Positions 43,866 to 51,684 of a stretch of 64,000 nt of DNA are shown piece by piece. Under the pieces are notes generated by a model. That model was not told the origin of the DNA. It saw only the letters and a list, made by a program, of their open reading frames with translations, and made no database searches. Within the stretch, counting starts at the first letter, position 1; each line of letters begins with the position of its first letter. Source of the stretch: Thalassolituus sp006212115 (GTDB lineage Bacteria > Pseudomonadota > Gammaproteobacteria > Pseudomonadales > Oceanobacteraceae); assembly GCF_040372045.1 (NCBI RefSeq), contig NZ_BAABWH010000001.1. The stretch is one strand, 5' to 3'. A program made the position numbers and the translations under genes.

Positions 43866-46240
43866 TTTCCCTCCAGCAATCGATCAGCACTGAATTCGCT
43901 TAACCACTGCCCTAAAGCATCACGAGACATCGGCTTTGCTATAAAATATCCCTGTATGTAATCGCATCCCAGCTCACCCAGAAAATCGAGAGATTCTTTA
44001 TCCTCGACCCCCTCAGCAATCACAGATAGACCCAGTTCATGCGCCATAGAAACCGTCGAACGAACAATAATCTGATCGTCGGCTCGACTGGCCAGCCTGA
44101 GAATAAAACACTTATCTATTTTCAGTTCATGTACTGGCATCATGGCCAGTTTTGATAACGCAGAATAACCAACACCGTAGTCATCGATCGACAAGCGGAA
44201 GCCACGACTGCGGTAGTAATTGAGCAAATCGAGGGACTTTTCCACATCCGTCATCATGTCCCGCTCTGTTACCTCGAGACAGATATCCGCTGCATTCAGG
44301 TTATTCTCTATTAGCTTCTGATCAATTAATACTCTCAGATTATCGTTACTCAGGTCCTGCGCAGACATGTTGATCGAAAGCTGGAGCGAGATCCCCAGAC
44401 GCTTCATTTCCGCCTGATCATCCAGCACACGACCAATTACCCAAGAAGTCACAAGACCGATTAATCCCGTCTGCTCCGCTAACTCGATAAACATATCTGG
44501 GGGAATAAAACCCTCTTCAGGATGAAACCAGCGGATGAGCGCTTCTGCCTTTTCGACCTGCCCAGTACGTACGTTGTACTTGGGCTGGTAGTACATCTGC
44601 AATTGATCATCATCGTTTTGCAGAGTCTCTTTTAAATACCGGAGAATTTTTACTTTCTTAAGGTGAACTTTGTCTTGCCCCTCGCGGAAATAATAGAGAG
44701 GTGTTGACGTTGTAATGGCGTGCTCCAGGGCCACCTTACCGCGACGCAGTAGCTGCTCAGCCGATTCAGCCTGGTCTGGATACACAATGAATCCGGCGCG
44801 ATAATCAACCGTCAGACTGATGTCATCGATCTGCATAGGCGCAGATACTTCGTTCAGAACACGCTGGCACATAAGTATTTTCTGCGCCGTTGTTTCTTGC
44901 TCTCCCGTGATGGGCAACAACAAGGAGAACTCATCAGCGGAGTGTCGGGATGCAATACCGTCCATGGCGACTTTCTGCAGTCGCTTAGCGACGGTAACCA
45001 GGCATTCGTCACCGATCTCAATACCCAGTGTGTCATTAATGGTTTTAAAACCGACCAGATTGAGGCCCAACAACATAAATTGACGGTCACTATCAACGAC
45101 TTCGCGGACCGCTTCCATCATAGAGTCTCGATTCAATAAACCCGTCAGTGAATCATGGGATGCCTGAAACAGAATACGCTCTTCACGCTCAGCCAGATCG
45201 ACTTTCATCCGCCGAAAAGCTCTCGTGAGGGTCGCAATATCGCTACTCGTGGCGGGTATCTCGGACATATCGCTGTACACACCGCGTGCAATCTCCCGCG
45301 CCTTTGCAGCGAGGATCACCAGTGGTTTAGTCAATCTCTGACTGATGATAAAACTACCAATGACAGCGACGATTAACACCAGAATGGCAATCAGTAATAT
45401 CTGATTTCGAATCACTTCATACGACGTAAAATACGGCGATAGGTCTTCAGACATGAAGACTTTGACGCTGCTGCTTTCAGAGGACAGATCAATCTCACGG
45501 CTGGAGTAGGTCTGAACACGCTGAAACGGCAGTCGAATCAGACTCACCAGATTATCCGGCGAGCGAATGGCTTCTACCACACTACTCAAATCAGGAAGAG
45601 AGGTCTCGACAACCCACTGCGCTTCCTCTCCCGGTAAACCATTGGCAAAAGTGAGATGTATGTTCGGCTCTGATATCCACTCCCGGATACCCGCGGGTCG
45701 GACGCGGATGCCGATGCCGGCCATCGCTGATAACCGTGGCGTACGAACTGGCACCAATACCATGTGGAAAATGGCGTCGCCTATTACAAGAAAATCAGCG
45801 AACACTTCACCTTTTCGCACCTGTTGAGTCGCACTCTCATAGCCAAACGCTTGTCCGCGAATAAGTTGCGGACTGGTGGACGTGACAACCCGCCCCTTCA
45901 GGTCAACAATAACCATAACGTCCGCTTTCACGCGACTGCCATGGTTTTCCAACATGCTCTGAATGGTATCCGCATCGTTGGAGGCGACGGCCTGCTTAAA
46001 ACCAAAGTCAGAGACCAGCAAAGAAGCATTACTGACCAACTGCTCCCGGCGGGCATAGATCGCAGAAATAAAGTTTTCGACGCCGTCACGCATCTGTTGA
46101 TTAACAGTTTCACGAATAGCACTACCACTGCTGAATAACACCAATAGTAATACAGTACAGGACGACACCATCACCAGAGCTGCGGTAAAGGTCAGCAGCT
46201 GTGCTCGAAGACTGAAAGGTACGTTACTGGAACCAAACAC
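43862..46240 (-). CDS. Membrane-bound GGDEF/EAL c-di-GMP protein (probable phosphodiesterase)
   Basis: A 792-residue signalling protein: two membrane helices (about 14-36 and 280-302) bracket a periplasmic sensor; HAMP follows (about 300-355); the GGDEF domain (360-520) has SADEF in place of GG(D/E)EF, so cyclase activity is unlikely; the EAL domain (540-785) keeps EALIRW, NMSAQDL, the DDYGVGYSAL loop and EGVE. GTG 46240 has AAGG seven bases upstream, inside the end of the cupredoxin gene. It probably lowers c-di-GMP in response to a periplasmic signal such as the cupredoxin or haemoglobin state (inference). Confidence 0.9.
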   Translation of the reverse strand: MFGSSNVPFSLRAQLLTFTAALVMVSSCTVLLLVLFSSGSAIRETVNQQMRDGVENFISAIYARREQLVSNASLLVSDFGFKQAVASNDADTIQSMLENHGSRVKADVMVIVDLKGRVVTSTSPQLIRGQAFGYESATQQVRKGEVFADFLVIGDAIFHMVLVPVRTPRLSAMAGIGIRVRPAGIREWISEPNIHLTFANGLPGEEAQWVVETSLPDLSSVVEAIRSPDNLVSLIRLPFQRVQTYSSREIDLSSESSSVKVFMSEDLSPYFTSYEVIRNQILLIAILVLIVAVIGSFIISQRLTKPLVILAAKAREIARGVYSDMSEIPATSSDIATLTRAFRRMKVDLAEREERILFQASHDSLTGLLNRDSMMEAVREVVDSDRQFMLLGLNLVGFKTINDTLGIEIGDECLVTVAKRLQKVAMDGIASRHSADEFSLLLPITGEQETTAQKILMCQRVLNEVSAPMQIDDISLTVDYRAGFIVYPDQAESAEQLLRRGKVALEHAITTSTPLYYFREGQDKVHLKKVKILRYLKETLQNDDDQLQMYYQPKYNVRTGQVEKAEALIRWFHPEEGFIPPDMFIELAEQTGLIGLVTSWVIGRVLDDQAEMKRLGISLQLSINMSAQDLSNDNLRVLIDQKLIENNLNAADICLEVTERDMMTDVEKSLDLLNYYRSRGFRLSIDDYGVGYSALSKLAMMPVHELKIDKCFILRLASRADDQIIVRSTVSMAHELGLSVIAEGVEDKESLDFLGELGCDYIQGYFIAKPMSRDALGQWLSEFSADRLLEGK

Positions 46241-46244
46241 AGGA

Positions 46245-46946
46245 TTACCTTCTCATTGTATTACCAAAGCCCGTTGGGCTTGGTTTCTCAGGTGCAGCGT
46301 CAGGTGCCGGGACCTCTGGGTCTATCGTCACCAGATAGGTGTTCTCTCCACTTTCAAATGCTGCGATGCCTTTTTCGCTTAGCTCCACCAGCTCGGTTTC
46401 TATGACGGACAGGCGTTCATGCCAGATACGCGCACCCGAGATGTGACCATTCGTCTGAAGGCGCAGATTTCCTTTTTTATCGGTGGTACCACTCACGTAA
46501 CCCGGTTCGGTCACATAGAGATAGCCGAGCATACCGTCGTGAATATTGCAGCCGAGAACGACAATACCCGGCTTGTCGAACTGCAGAGGCTCCTTTGGTG
46601 CGTCTGCGTATAATTTAATTTCAAAGACTTTCGGTTCGGAAAAGGAATAGACGTGGTGGCGCACATTGTCACTGTTAGGAAAGGACACATAGTCGCCGGT
46701 ATTAATAGCCAGGACACGAGGTAAGAACTGCATACCCACCTGATCCATGACGGCAGCCTCATTCATTGAACGTGGAGACCATTCAGTGGTTCCCACGGCA
46801 AGAGACACAACGGCACCTTCGAGAGGTTGCCCCGCCATATCCGTTACTGTAACCACGACTTCACGGGCTTGAATCGGGCTCAGTGCAACGAACATAAGCA
46901 GAAGAGTCAGGCCGGTTATCTTGAAACACTTCCCAGTGTCGAACAT
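46245..46946 (-). CDS. Methylamine-utilisation-like cupredoxin
   Basis: A 233-residue exported protein: signal peptide (after MFDTGKCFKITG, hydrophobic to about 30), a beta domain, and a plastocyanin-type copper site with His in VSFPNSDNVRHHVYSF, then the Cys-His ligands in VVLGCNIHDGMLGYLYV. Such 'methylamine utilization protein' cupredoxins recur next to EAL, DUF3034 and globin genes. Function likely redox or metal sensing (inference). ATG 46946 is chosen because the longer frame (to 47111) has no signal peptide at its start; GGAG lies 11 bases upstream. Confidence 0.85.
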   Translation of the reverse strand: MFDTGKCFKITGLTLLLMFVALSPIQAREVVVTVTDMAGQPLEGAVVSLAVGTTEWSPRSMNEAAVMDQVGMQFLPRVLAINTGDYVSFPNSDNVRHHVYSFSEPKVFEIKLYADAPKEPLQFDKPGIVVLGCNIHDGMLGYLYVTEPGYVSGTTDKKGNLRLQTNGHISGARIWHERLSVIETELVELSEKGIAAFESGENTYLVTIDPEVPAPDAAPEKPSPTGFGNTMRR

Positions 46947-47216
46947 ATGACACTTTTCTCCAGAAAATAAGTCAGGGCCATGACGTTTTGTCAGGCCGTT
47001 CGCTCGCGCCAGGCTCAGCGAATGATTGCATCTACCTCTATTAAACCTAGACAACAACCGGTGATAGCGCAAAGTAAAGGCAGTGATAAGGCCGGAACAA
47101 CAACTCTCCAATTGGGCCAGGTATTGAGAACAATCAGAGAGAAATAGAAGTGCCGCACTGAAAACGTTACGAAGAGAGATTCTGGAGTGTCTCGCGAAAC
47201 AACCTGCCGACAGTCC
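46947..47216. other. Gap upstream of the cupredoxin operon
   Basis: The 332-bp stretch between the cupredoxin start and the exonuclease stop must hold the operon promoter. No convincing hexamers or small ORF with a ribosome site were found. Its right end is the 13-bp repeat block. Confidence 0.5.
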
Positions 47217-47268
47217 AGGGCAATGATTTAGGGCAATGGTTTAAAGCAATGGATCAGGCCAATGAAGC
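47217..47268. repeat. 13-bp tandem repeat, four units
   Basis: AGGGCAATGATTT, AGGGCAATGGTTT, AAAGCAATGGATC and AGGCCAATGAAGC follow each other without gaps; a weak fifth unit leads into the exonuclease stop codon. The shared core is A-GG-CAATG. It looks like a short minisatellite or an iteron-like binding array. Confidence 0.75.
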
Positions 47269-47278
47269 AGGTGCTGGA

Positions 47279-47890
47279 TTAAGTGGGCCAGCGCAGCTTG
47301 ATAAACATCAATGCCGTTGAAATCACATCACCTAAAGCCGTGTGCCTTTCGATAACGGGCACGTCGAGATCTCGCGCCAACCCCTCGAAGGTGAGATCAA
47401 GATTCACTTCAGGTATGTACCGCCGCTTTGAACGGACATATAACTCTGACACTTCAATAAACCGGTTGGGTAATTCAAATCCATGCAGGTCACGGATATA
47501 CCGATTTAGAATGGCGCGATCATACTCAATGTAAAAACCGCATATTGGCCGGTTGCCAACAAAGTCGAGAAACTGCTCAATAGCCTCTGCAGTCGATACC
47601 CCATGCCGCCGATCCTCCCGGCGAAGGTAGTGCACCCTCACTGCCTCCGGATGAGTAGCAGCATTCGAATCAATAGTCACATCAAGAGCAGATGCCAGTT
47701 CGATCGTGTTGTGCTTCACTGTGACCGCAGCAAGACTGAGCAGCTGCCCATGTTTCTTATCAAACTCACTGGTCTCACAATCCACGACGACGACTTCATC
47801 ACCATGATAGTCCTCTTCCAGGTGAGCCCAACGCTCCGGTGGCGGTCGGTATCCGGGGAGCCTGCGTTTTAACCACAGAGGAAGCCTCAC
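47279..47890 (-). CDS. DnaQ-like 3'-5' exonuclease
   Basis: A 203-residue DEDD-family exonuclease. Exo I DCETSEFDKKHG, Exo II region FYIEYDRAILNRYI, and Exo III HTALGDVISTA are present. GTG 47890 is favoured: GGAG lies five bases upstream and the start overlaps the preceding stop as GTGA; the frame is open to another GTG at 47923. In related genomes this exonuclease follows the cNMP/CBS/DUF294 gene in acetate loci; its link to acetate is unexplained. Confidence 0.88.
   Translation of the reverse strand: MRLPLWLKRRLPGYRPPPERWAHLEEDYHGDEVVVVDCETSEFDKKHGQLLSLAAVTVKHNTIELASALDVTIDSNAATHPEAVRVHYLRREDRRHGVSTAEAIEQFLDFVGNRPICGFYIEYDRAILNRYIRDLHGFELPNRFIEVSELYVRSKRRYIPEVNLDLTFEGLARDLDVPVIERHTALGDVISTALMFIKLRWPT
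47298..47311. promoter_or_regulatory. FNR/Anr-type box inside the exonuclease gene
   Basis: TTGAT-AAAC-ATCAA is a perfect match to the FNR/Anr consensus. It lies in the last codons of the exonuclease gene, about 350 bp upstream of the cupredoxin start, too far for a typical class II position. It may be chance. Confidence 0.25.
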
Positions 47891-49683
47891 AGGTTCTCCA
47901 GATGGTAATGACTGATCAGCCACTGCTTGAATTTTTTCACCCTGTGAAGCCCATGGCGTAGCAGAGAACGATCAACGCTACGCAATACGGATACAGGAAG
48001 CTTGTGGTTCAGCCCACGGTTTTTATCATCCTGCTCAAGCTGATAGCGTAACCGAATTCGTAAAAATAGAATCAGAGAGTCTTTCAGCCCTTGAGTAACG
48101 TCGGCGCTCAGTATTCCACTCTCGGTGAGTTTATCTAACCGATCTATGGTATTGGTCTCGTACAATCCGTGTTCGAACGCCAACGCGCGGATGCCATGCA
48201 CAATAGGAAAGATCCCCCCTTTCTTAATATCGATGCTGCCATGGTCCTCGCGAATGTTTCCCAACAAGGTCAATGGCGTCTCAAACAAGAGCGCAGGGCG
48301 CGCAAACCAGGACGCTGCAATACTTGATCGCAATGACTCCTGGTGCCAGGCTGAGCGAACCTCATTGAACAACTTGATATTACCGGCCACGGGCTCTGCA
48401 TCCATCAGTATGGCCATATTCATCATGGCTTCCGGCGAGGCGTTATTGAGCCATCGATTGACGCGATGCTGCCACTCCCTTTCTGTGTGAATCCAGGCGT
48501 CATTAATAAACATGACGCCTCCCGGACAGCGTGGGTAACCAAAATCGAGCAACACCTGATGCAGCTTCTGCAAAGAAGGCATAAGCGCCTCTTTGACATG
48601 CTCATCCTCAATCACGACGGCATTATCCTGATCCGTTTTGAGAATCTGCTCGCCCCGCCCTTCACTGCCCAAAACCAACAGACATACTTTGTCTTTCAGT
48701 TTTTCCGGAATCAGAATGTCGAACGCCTTGGCCATCAATCGGCGATTTAGCGTGGTTATCAGAGACATAATGGCAATAACTTTGACGCCTTGCCCGGACA
48801 GGTTTGCAATCAGGCTCTCGAGCCTTCCTGAAGCGATTATCAGATCTTCAATGGTGCGCGCCTGCTCAATACGCATAGCCACAATATGTGAATGCGTTGA
48901 GAAGGTACTCAGCATATCCATAAGCTCCAGAATACCCGTGACTTCTCCATCACGAGTTACCACAACACGCTCGATGTGATGTTGAGTCATTTTTAGTAAG
49001 GCATTAAACAGATACTCTCCCTCTTCCACCGTCACCAGGTCGAAGCAAGCAATATCAGTAACACGCGCCTCTTTACCAATCCCATTAATAAGAACTGCAT
49101 TCAACAGATCCGAGCCTGTCACGATTCCCTGTCGATCGCCGTCTCTGACCAGAAGGGCGTCGTGCTTTTCATCCTTCATCATTCGAGCAATACGGGATAA
49201 GGATGTTTGAGCCGGAACGTAGACAGGCTCACGCATCGTCTCTTTGTCTATTTTTGCGAGGATGAATTCAGATACCTCTCCACCGCGCTGGTCAACTAAA
49301 GACTGCTGGGTACCGAGATCGGTTTGGAAATAAATGGAGAAGTCCTGAGAATGGTTTAACAAATCAACAAAATCAGATGCTTTCAGCAGATAGCACAGGG
49401 TTTCCTCAAGGGCAGTAAAGCGATGTTTGCAGGCGCTCTCTAATGCCGCCCGAACATCAAATAAATCCTCAACACCATACTGGGTAAATACCTGTCCATC
49501 TGATCCTGTTTCCTCTACTACACCTTTGTAAACAATATAAATTCCAGGCGACGTTTGCCCGATGTCGAGCACCACATCGCCTTTTCGGAAAAACACTAAA
49601 TCGAGGCGTTTTTTCAACCAATCGAGCTGTGTTTTTTCAAGAAAACTAAAAGGTGGCTGGTCCAGGTTTATCTGAAGACTCAT
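47887..49683 (-). CDS. cNMP-binding/CBS/DUF294 nucleotidyltransferase-like protein
   Basis: A 598-residue cytoplasmic protein with three parts: a cyclic-nucleotide-binding-like domain (1-120; GIYIVYKGVVEE), a CBS pair (145-270; MMKDEKHDALLVRDGDRQGI and ERVVVTRDGEVTGILEL), and a DUF294 nucleotidyltransferase-like domain whose GSEGRGEQILKTDQDNAVV (about 338-356) keeps GS-x10-D-x-D. The last 130 residues are DUF294_C. GlnD-like activity is possible but unproven. It overlaps the symporter stop as ATGA and the exonuclease start as GTGA. Confidence 0.9.
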   Translation of the reverse strand: MSLQINLDQPPFSFLEKTQLDWLKKRLDLVFFRKGDVVLDIGQTSPGIYIVYKGVVEETGSDGQVFTQYGVEDLFDVRAALESACKHRFTALEETLCYLLKASDFVDLLNHSQDFSIYFQTDLGTQQSLVDQRGGEVSEFILAKIDKETMREPVYVPAQTSLSRIARMMKDEKHDALLVRDGDRQGIVTGSDLLNAVLINGIGKEARVTDIACFDLVTVEEGEYLFNALLKMTQHHIERVVVTRDGEVTGILELMDMLSTFSTHSHIVAMRIEQARTIEDLIIASGRLESLIANLSGQGVKVIAIMSLITTLNRRLMAKAFDILIPEKLKDKVCLLVLGSEGRGEQILKTDQDNAVVIEDEHVKEALMPSLQKLHQVLLDFGYPRCPGGVMFINDAWIHTEREWQHRVNRWLNNASPEAMMNMAILMDAEPVAGNIKLFNEVRSAWHQESLRSSIAASWFARPALLFETPLTLLGNIREDHGSIDIKKGGIFPIVHGIRALAFEHGLYETNTIDRLDKLTESGILSADVTQGLKDSLILFLRIRLRYQLEQDDKNRGLNHKLPVSVLRSVDRSLLRHGLHRVKKFKQWLISHYHLENL

Positions 49684-51209
49684 ATGGACTGCTCCGCGTC
49701 CTGTTGGCGTTGTGATTTCTGCTCACGCCACGACACCAATAACATCACCGAGAGCGTTACTGTAAGCGTAAATAATGCCGGATGACGCCACGGAAATATT
49801 GCTTCAGTGAATCCCAGCCAATCCACCCAAACAACCGGACCAGTAAGTACCGCAAGACAACAGGCCAGCAGGCCTGCGCAACCTCCCCACAAGGCTGCGC
49901 GTCCAGTCAGTTTTTCTGAATAGAGCGCGCCAACCAGTAAAGGTACGTTCACACTGGCGGAGAATGCGAACGCCAGGCCGACGATATAGGCGACGTTTTC
50001 ATACTGAAAAATACTAGCCACACATGCAGCCGACAGTACGGTAAGTGCCCCGGCCAGTCTGTGCAGTACCTTCTCGCTGAAGATCTGCTGCTCGCTATTT
50101 TTCTTTTGCGCGTACCAGTCATGCGAGAACGCAGAGCTACCAGTGAGAATTAACGAAGTCATTACTGAAAATAAAACGACCGCCAGCACCGCTGCAGTGA
50201 CACCCGATAAGACGTTTCCGCCAACAAGGTGAGCCATGTATATGAGAGCCAGGTTCTCACTCGCCAATGTATCCTTAGCCACACTCAGCTCTGGCACAAG
50301 TTGACCAGGGTAGCCCGGAAGTACCTGAAGATCTGCCAGTACGGCCAGAGTGAGAAATCCAAGAACGATAATAACGACGTAGAACAGCCCGATAAAACCT
50401 GTCGCATAGAACACAGACATACGAGCCCTTTCCTCATCTGCAACAGAAAAGAACCGACTCATTATATGTGGCAAACCAATGGGACCGAGTATCAGGGCTA
50501 GCCCGAGACTAAGGAGGGAAAGTGGAGAGTTCGCTCTGTTGGTAGTGTCATAAGTAAACGGCTCTGTTCTGAGTTCAAGTACAAATACATCAACGAGTCC
50601 ACTGGGGATATGAGCACAGGCCAGGATAATAAGTGCGAGCATCAGCCCCAGAATCAGTACCGCTTTTACGATTTGAACCCGCGCCGAGAAAATCATTTGC
50701 CCCGTAAGTGCTGTCAGCATCGCCGTTATCGACAGCATGCCCAGAGAAAATGAAAAACTCAGCCCAAACAGGTAGTTCAGCAGCCAGGCAATTGCCGCCA
50801 TCTGCGCAGCAAGATACATCACGACAACTGGGAAATAGCCCAATGTCGCCACCACAACCACACCGGGCTCGGAAAACCGCTCACGCAGCACATCCGCCAG
50901 AGTAAAACGCCCTACTGAGCGTAACTTATCTGCCAGCAGGATCAGTATTAGGGGCCAACCGGCAAAAAAGCCAACGGCATACAGCACACCGTCGTACCCT
51001 GACACGAGGATGGCACCTGTGATGCCAAGAAACGAAGCTGCCGATAAATAATCGCCAGTCATAGCGAGTCCATTTCTGAATCCACCGTATTGCGGGCCTG
51101 CAGCGTAAAATTCAGCCGCGGTGCGGATACGCCGCGCGCTCCAGATCAACAGGATAAACAAGGGGACGGCAGCAGCCATGAAGTAGATTGCCTGTTGAGA
51201 CCAAGTCAT
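49680..51209 (-). CDS. Sodium:solute symporter, ActP-like
   Basis: A 509-residue SSS transporter with about 13 helices. Family signatures include MTGDYLSAASFLGITGAI and GPIGLPHIMSRFFSV, the same region as in acetate permease ActP. The DUF485 gene just upstream (ATGA overlap), acs and the CrbS-like sensor in the neighbourhood strongly suggest acetate or a related short carboxylate as substrate. Confidence 0.9.
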   Translation of the reverse strand: MTWSQQAIYFMAAAVPLFILLIWSARRIRTAAEFYAAGPQYGGFRNGLAMTGDYLSAASFLGITGAILVSGYDGVLYAVGFFAGWPLILILLADKLRSVGRFTLADVLRERFSEPGVVVVATLGYFPVVVMYLAAQMAAIAWLLNYLFGLSFSFSLGMLSITAMLTALTGQMIFSARVQIVKAVLILGLMLALIILACAHIPSGLVDVFVLELRTEPFTYDTTNRANSPLSLLSLGLALILGPIGLPHIMSRFFSVADEERARMSVFYATGFIGLFYVVIIVLGFLTLAVLADLQVLPGYPGQLVPELSVAKDTLASENLALIYMAHLVGGNVLSGVTAAVLAVVLFSVMTSLILTGSSAFSHDWYAQKKNSEQQIFSEKVLHRLAGALTVLSAACVASIFQYENVAYIVGLAFAFSASVNVPLLVGALYSEKLTGRAALWGGCAGLLACCLAVLTGPVVWVDWLGFTEAIFPWRHPALFTLTVTLSVMLLVSWREQKSQRQQDAEQSI

Positions 51210-51520
51210 GATCCAACATCCTTATCAAGACGTCGCAGCTCTTCATCAAATACCGTATTCATTTGTTTAACGTAAATACCCGTGAGTAAGAACTGGAAGA
51301 GAATCAAGAACACAGCCACAGGGATCAACCAAGGCATCGGGTTTTGAGCACTGATCGGCTGCAGTAAGGCGCTGGGATAAAAAGCGAATGCGATTAAAAA
51401 AACGAAGTAACATGCCAGCAGTAGCACTGCCACCCTGGTGCGATATCGACGTATCCCTGTTTTCACACGCTCGTAGTCCGGGTGAGACTGGAGCCTCAGA
51501 TAGCGCGGTTCCGGCAACAT
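51206..51520 (-). CDS. DUF485 small membrane protein (YjcH-like)
   Basis: A 104-residue protein with two membrane helices, family DUF485 (YjcH), regularly encoded immediately before actP-type symporters. ATG 51520 with CGGA eight bases upstream is preferred to TTG 51526. Divergent from the sensor kinase gene. Confidence 0.9.
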   Translation of the reverse strand: MLPEPRYLRLQSHPDYERVKTGIRRYRTRVAVLLLACYFVFLIAFAFYPSALLQPISAQNPMPWLIPVAVFLILFQFLLTGIYVKQMNTVFDEELRRLDKDVGS

Positions 51521-51684
51521 ACTCAATATCCGGTGATGGCTGGTTTGTCAGATTACCACTTCACCGGAGGTGACTCTGTCCTACCATAGTCGATAGGCCA
51601 CTACCGAAAGCCGATGGACCGTATTTGGCCAGTGCCTTACCGGAAAATAATGGTAATCTGAAAGAAAAATTAACGGACCGCTCC

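Noticed and set aside
46947..47111. N-terminal extension of the cupredoxin gene to 47111
   Set aside because: The extension is Cys/Arg-rich and would bury the signal peptide, whose own ATG at 46946 has a GGAG upstream.
51625..51684. Twenty-codon N-terminal extension of the sensor kinase from TTG 51625
   Set aside because: No ribosome site, and the first symporter-like helix starts right after ATG 51685, which has CGGA at good distance.
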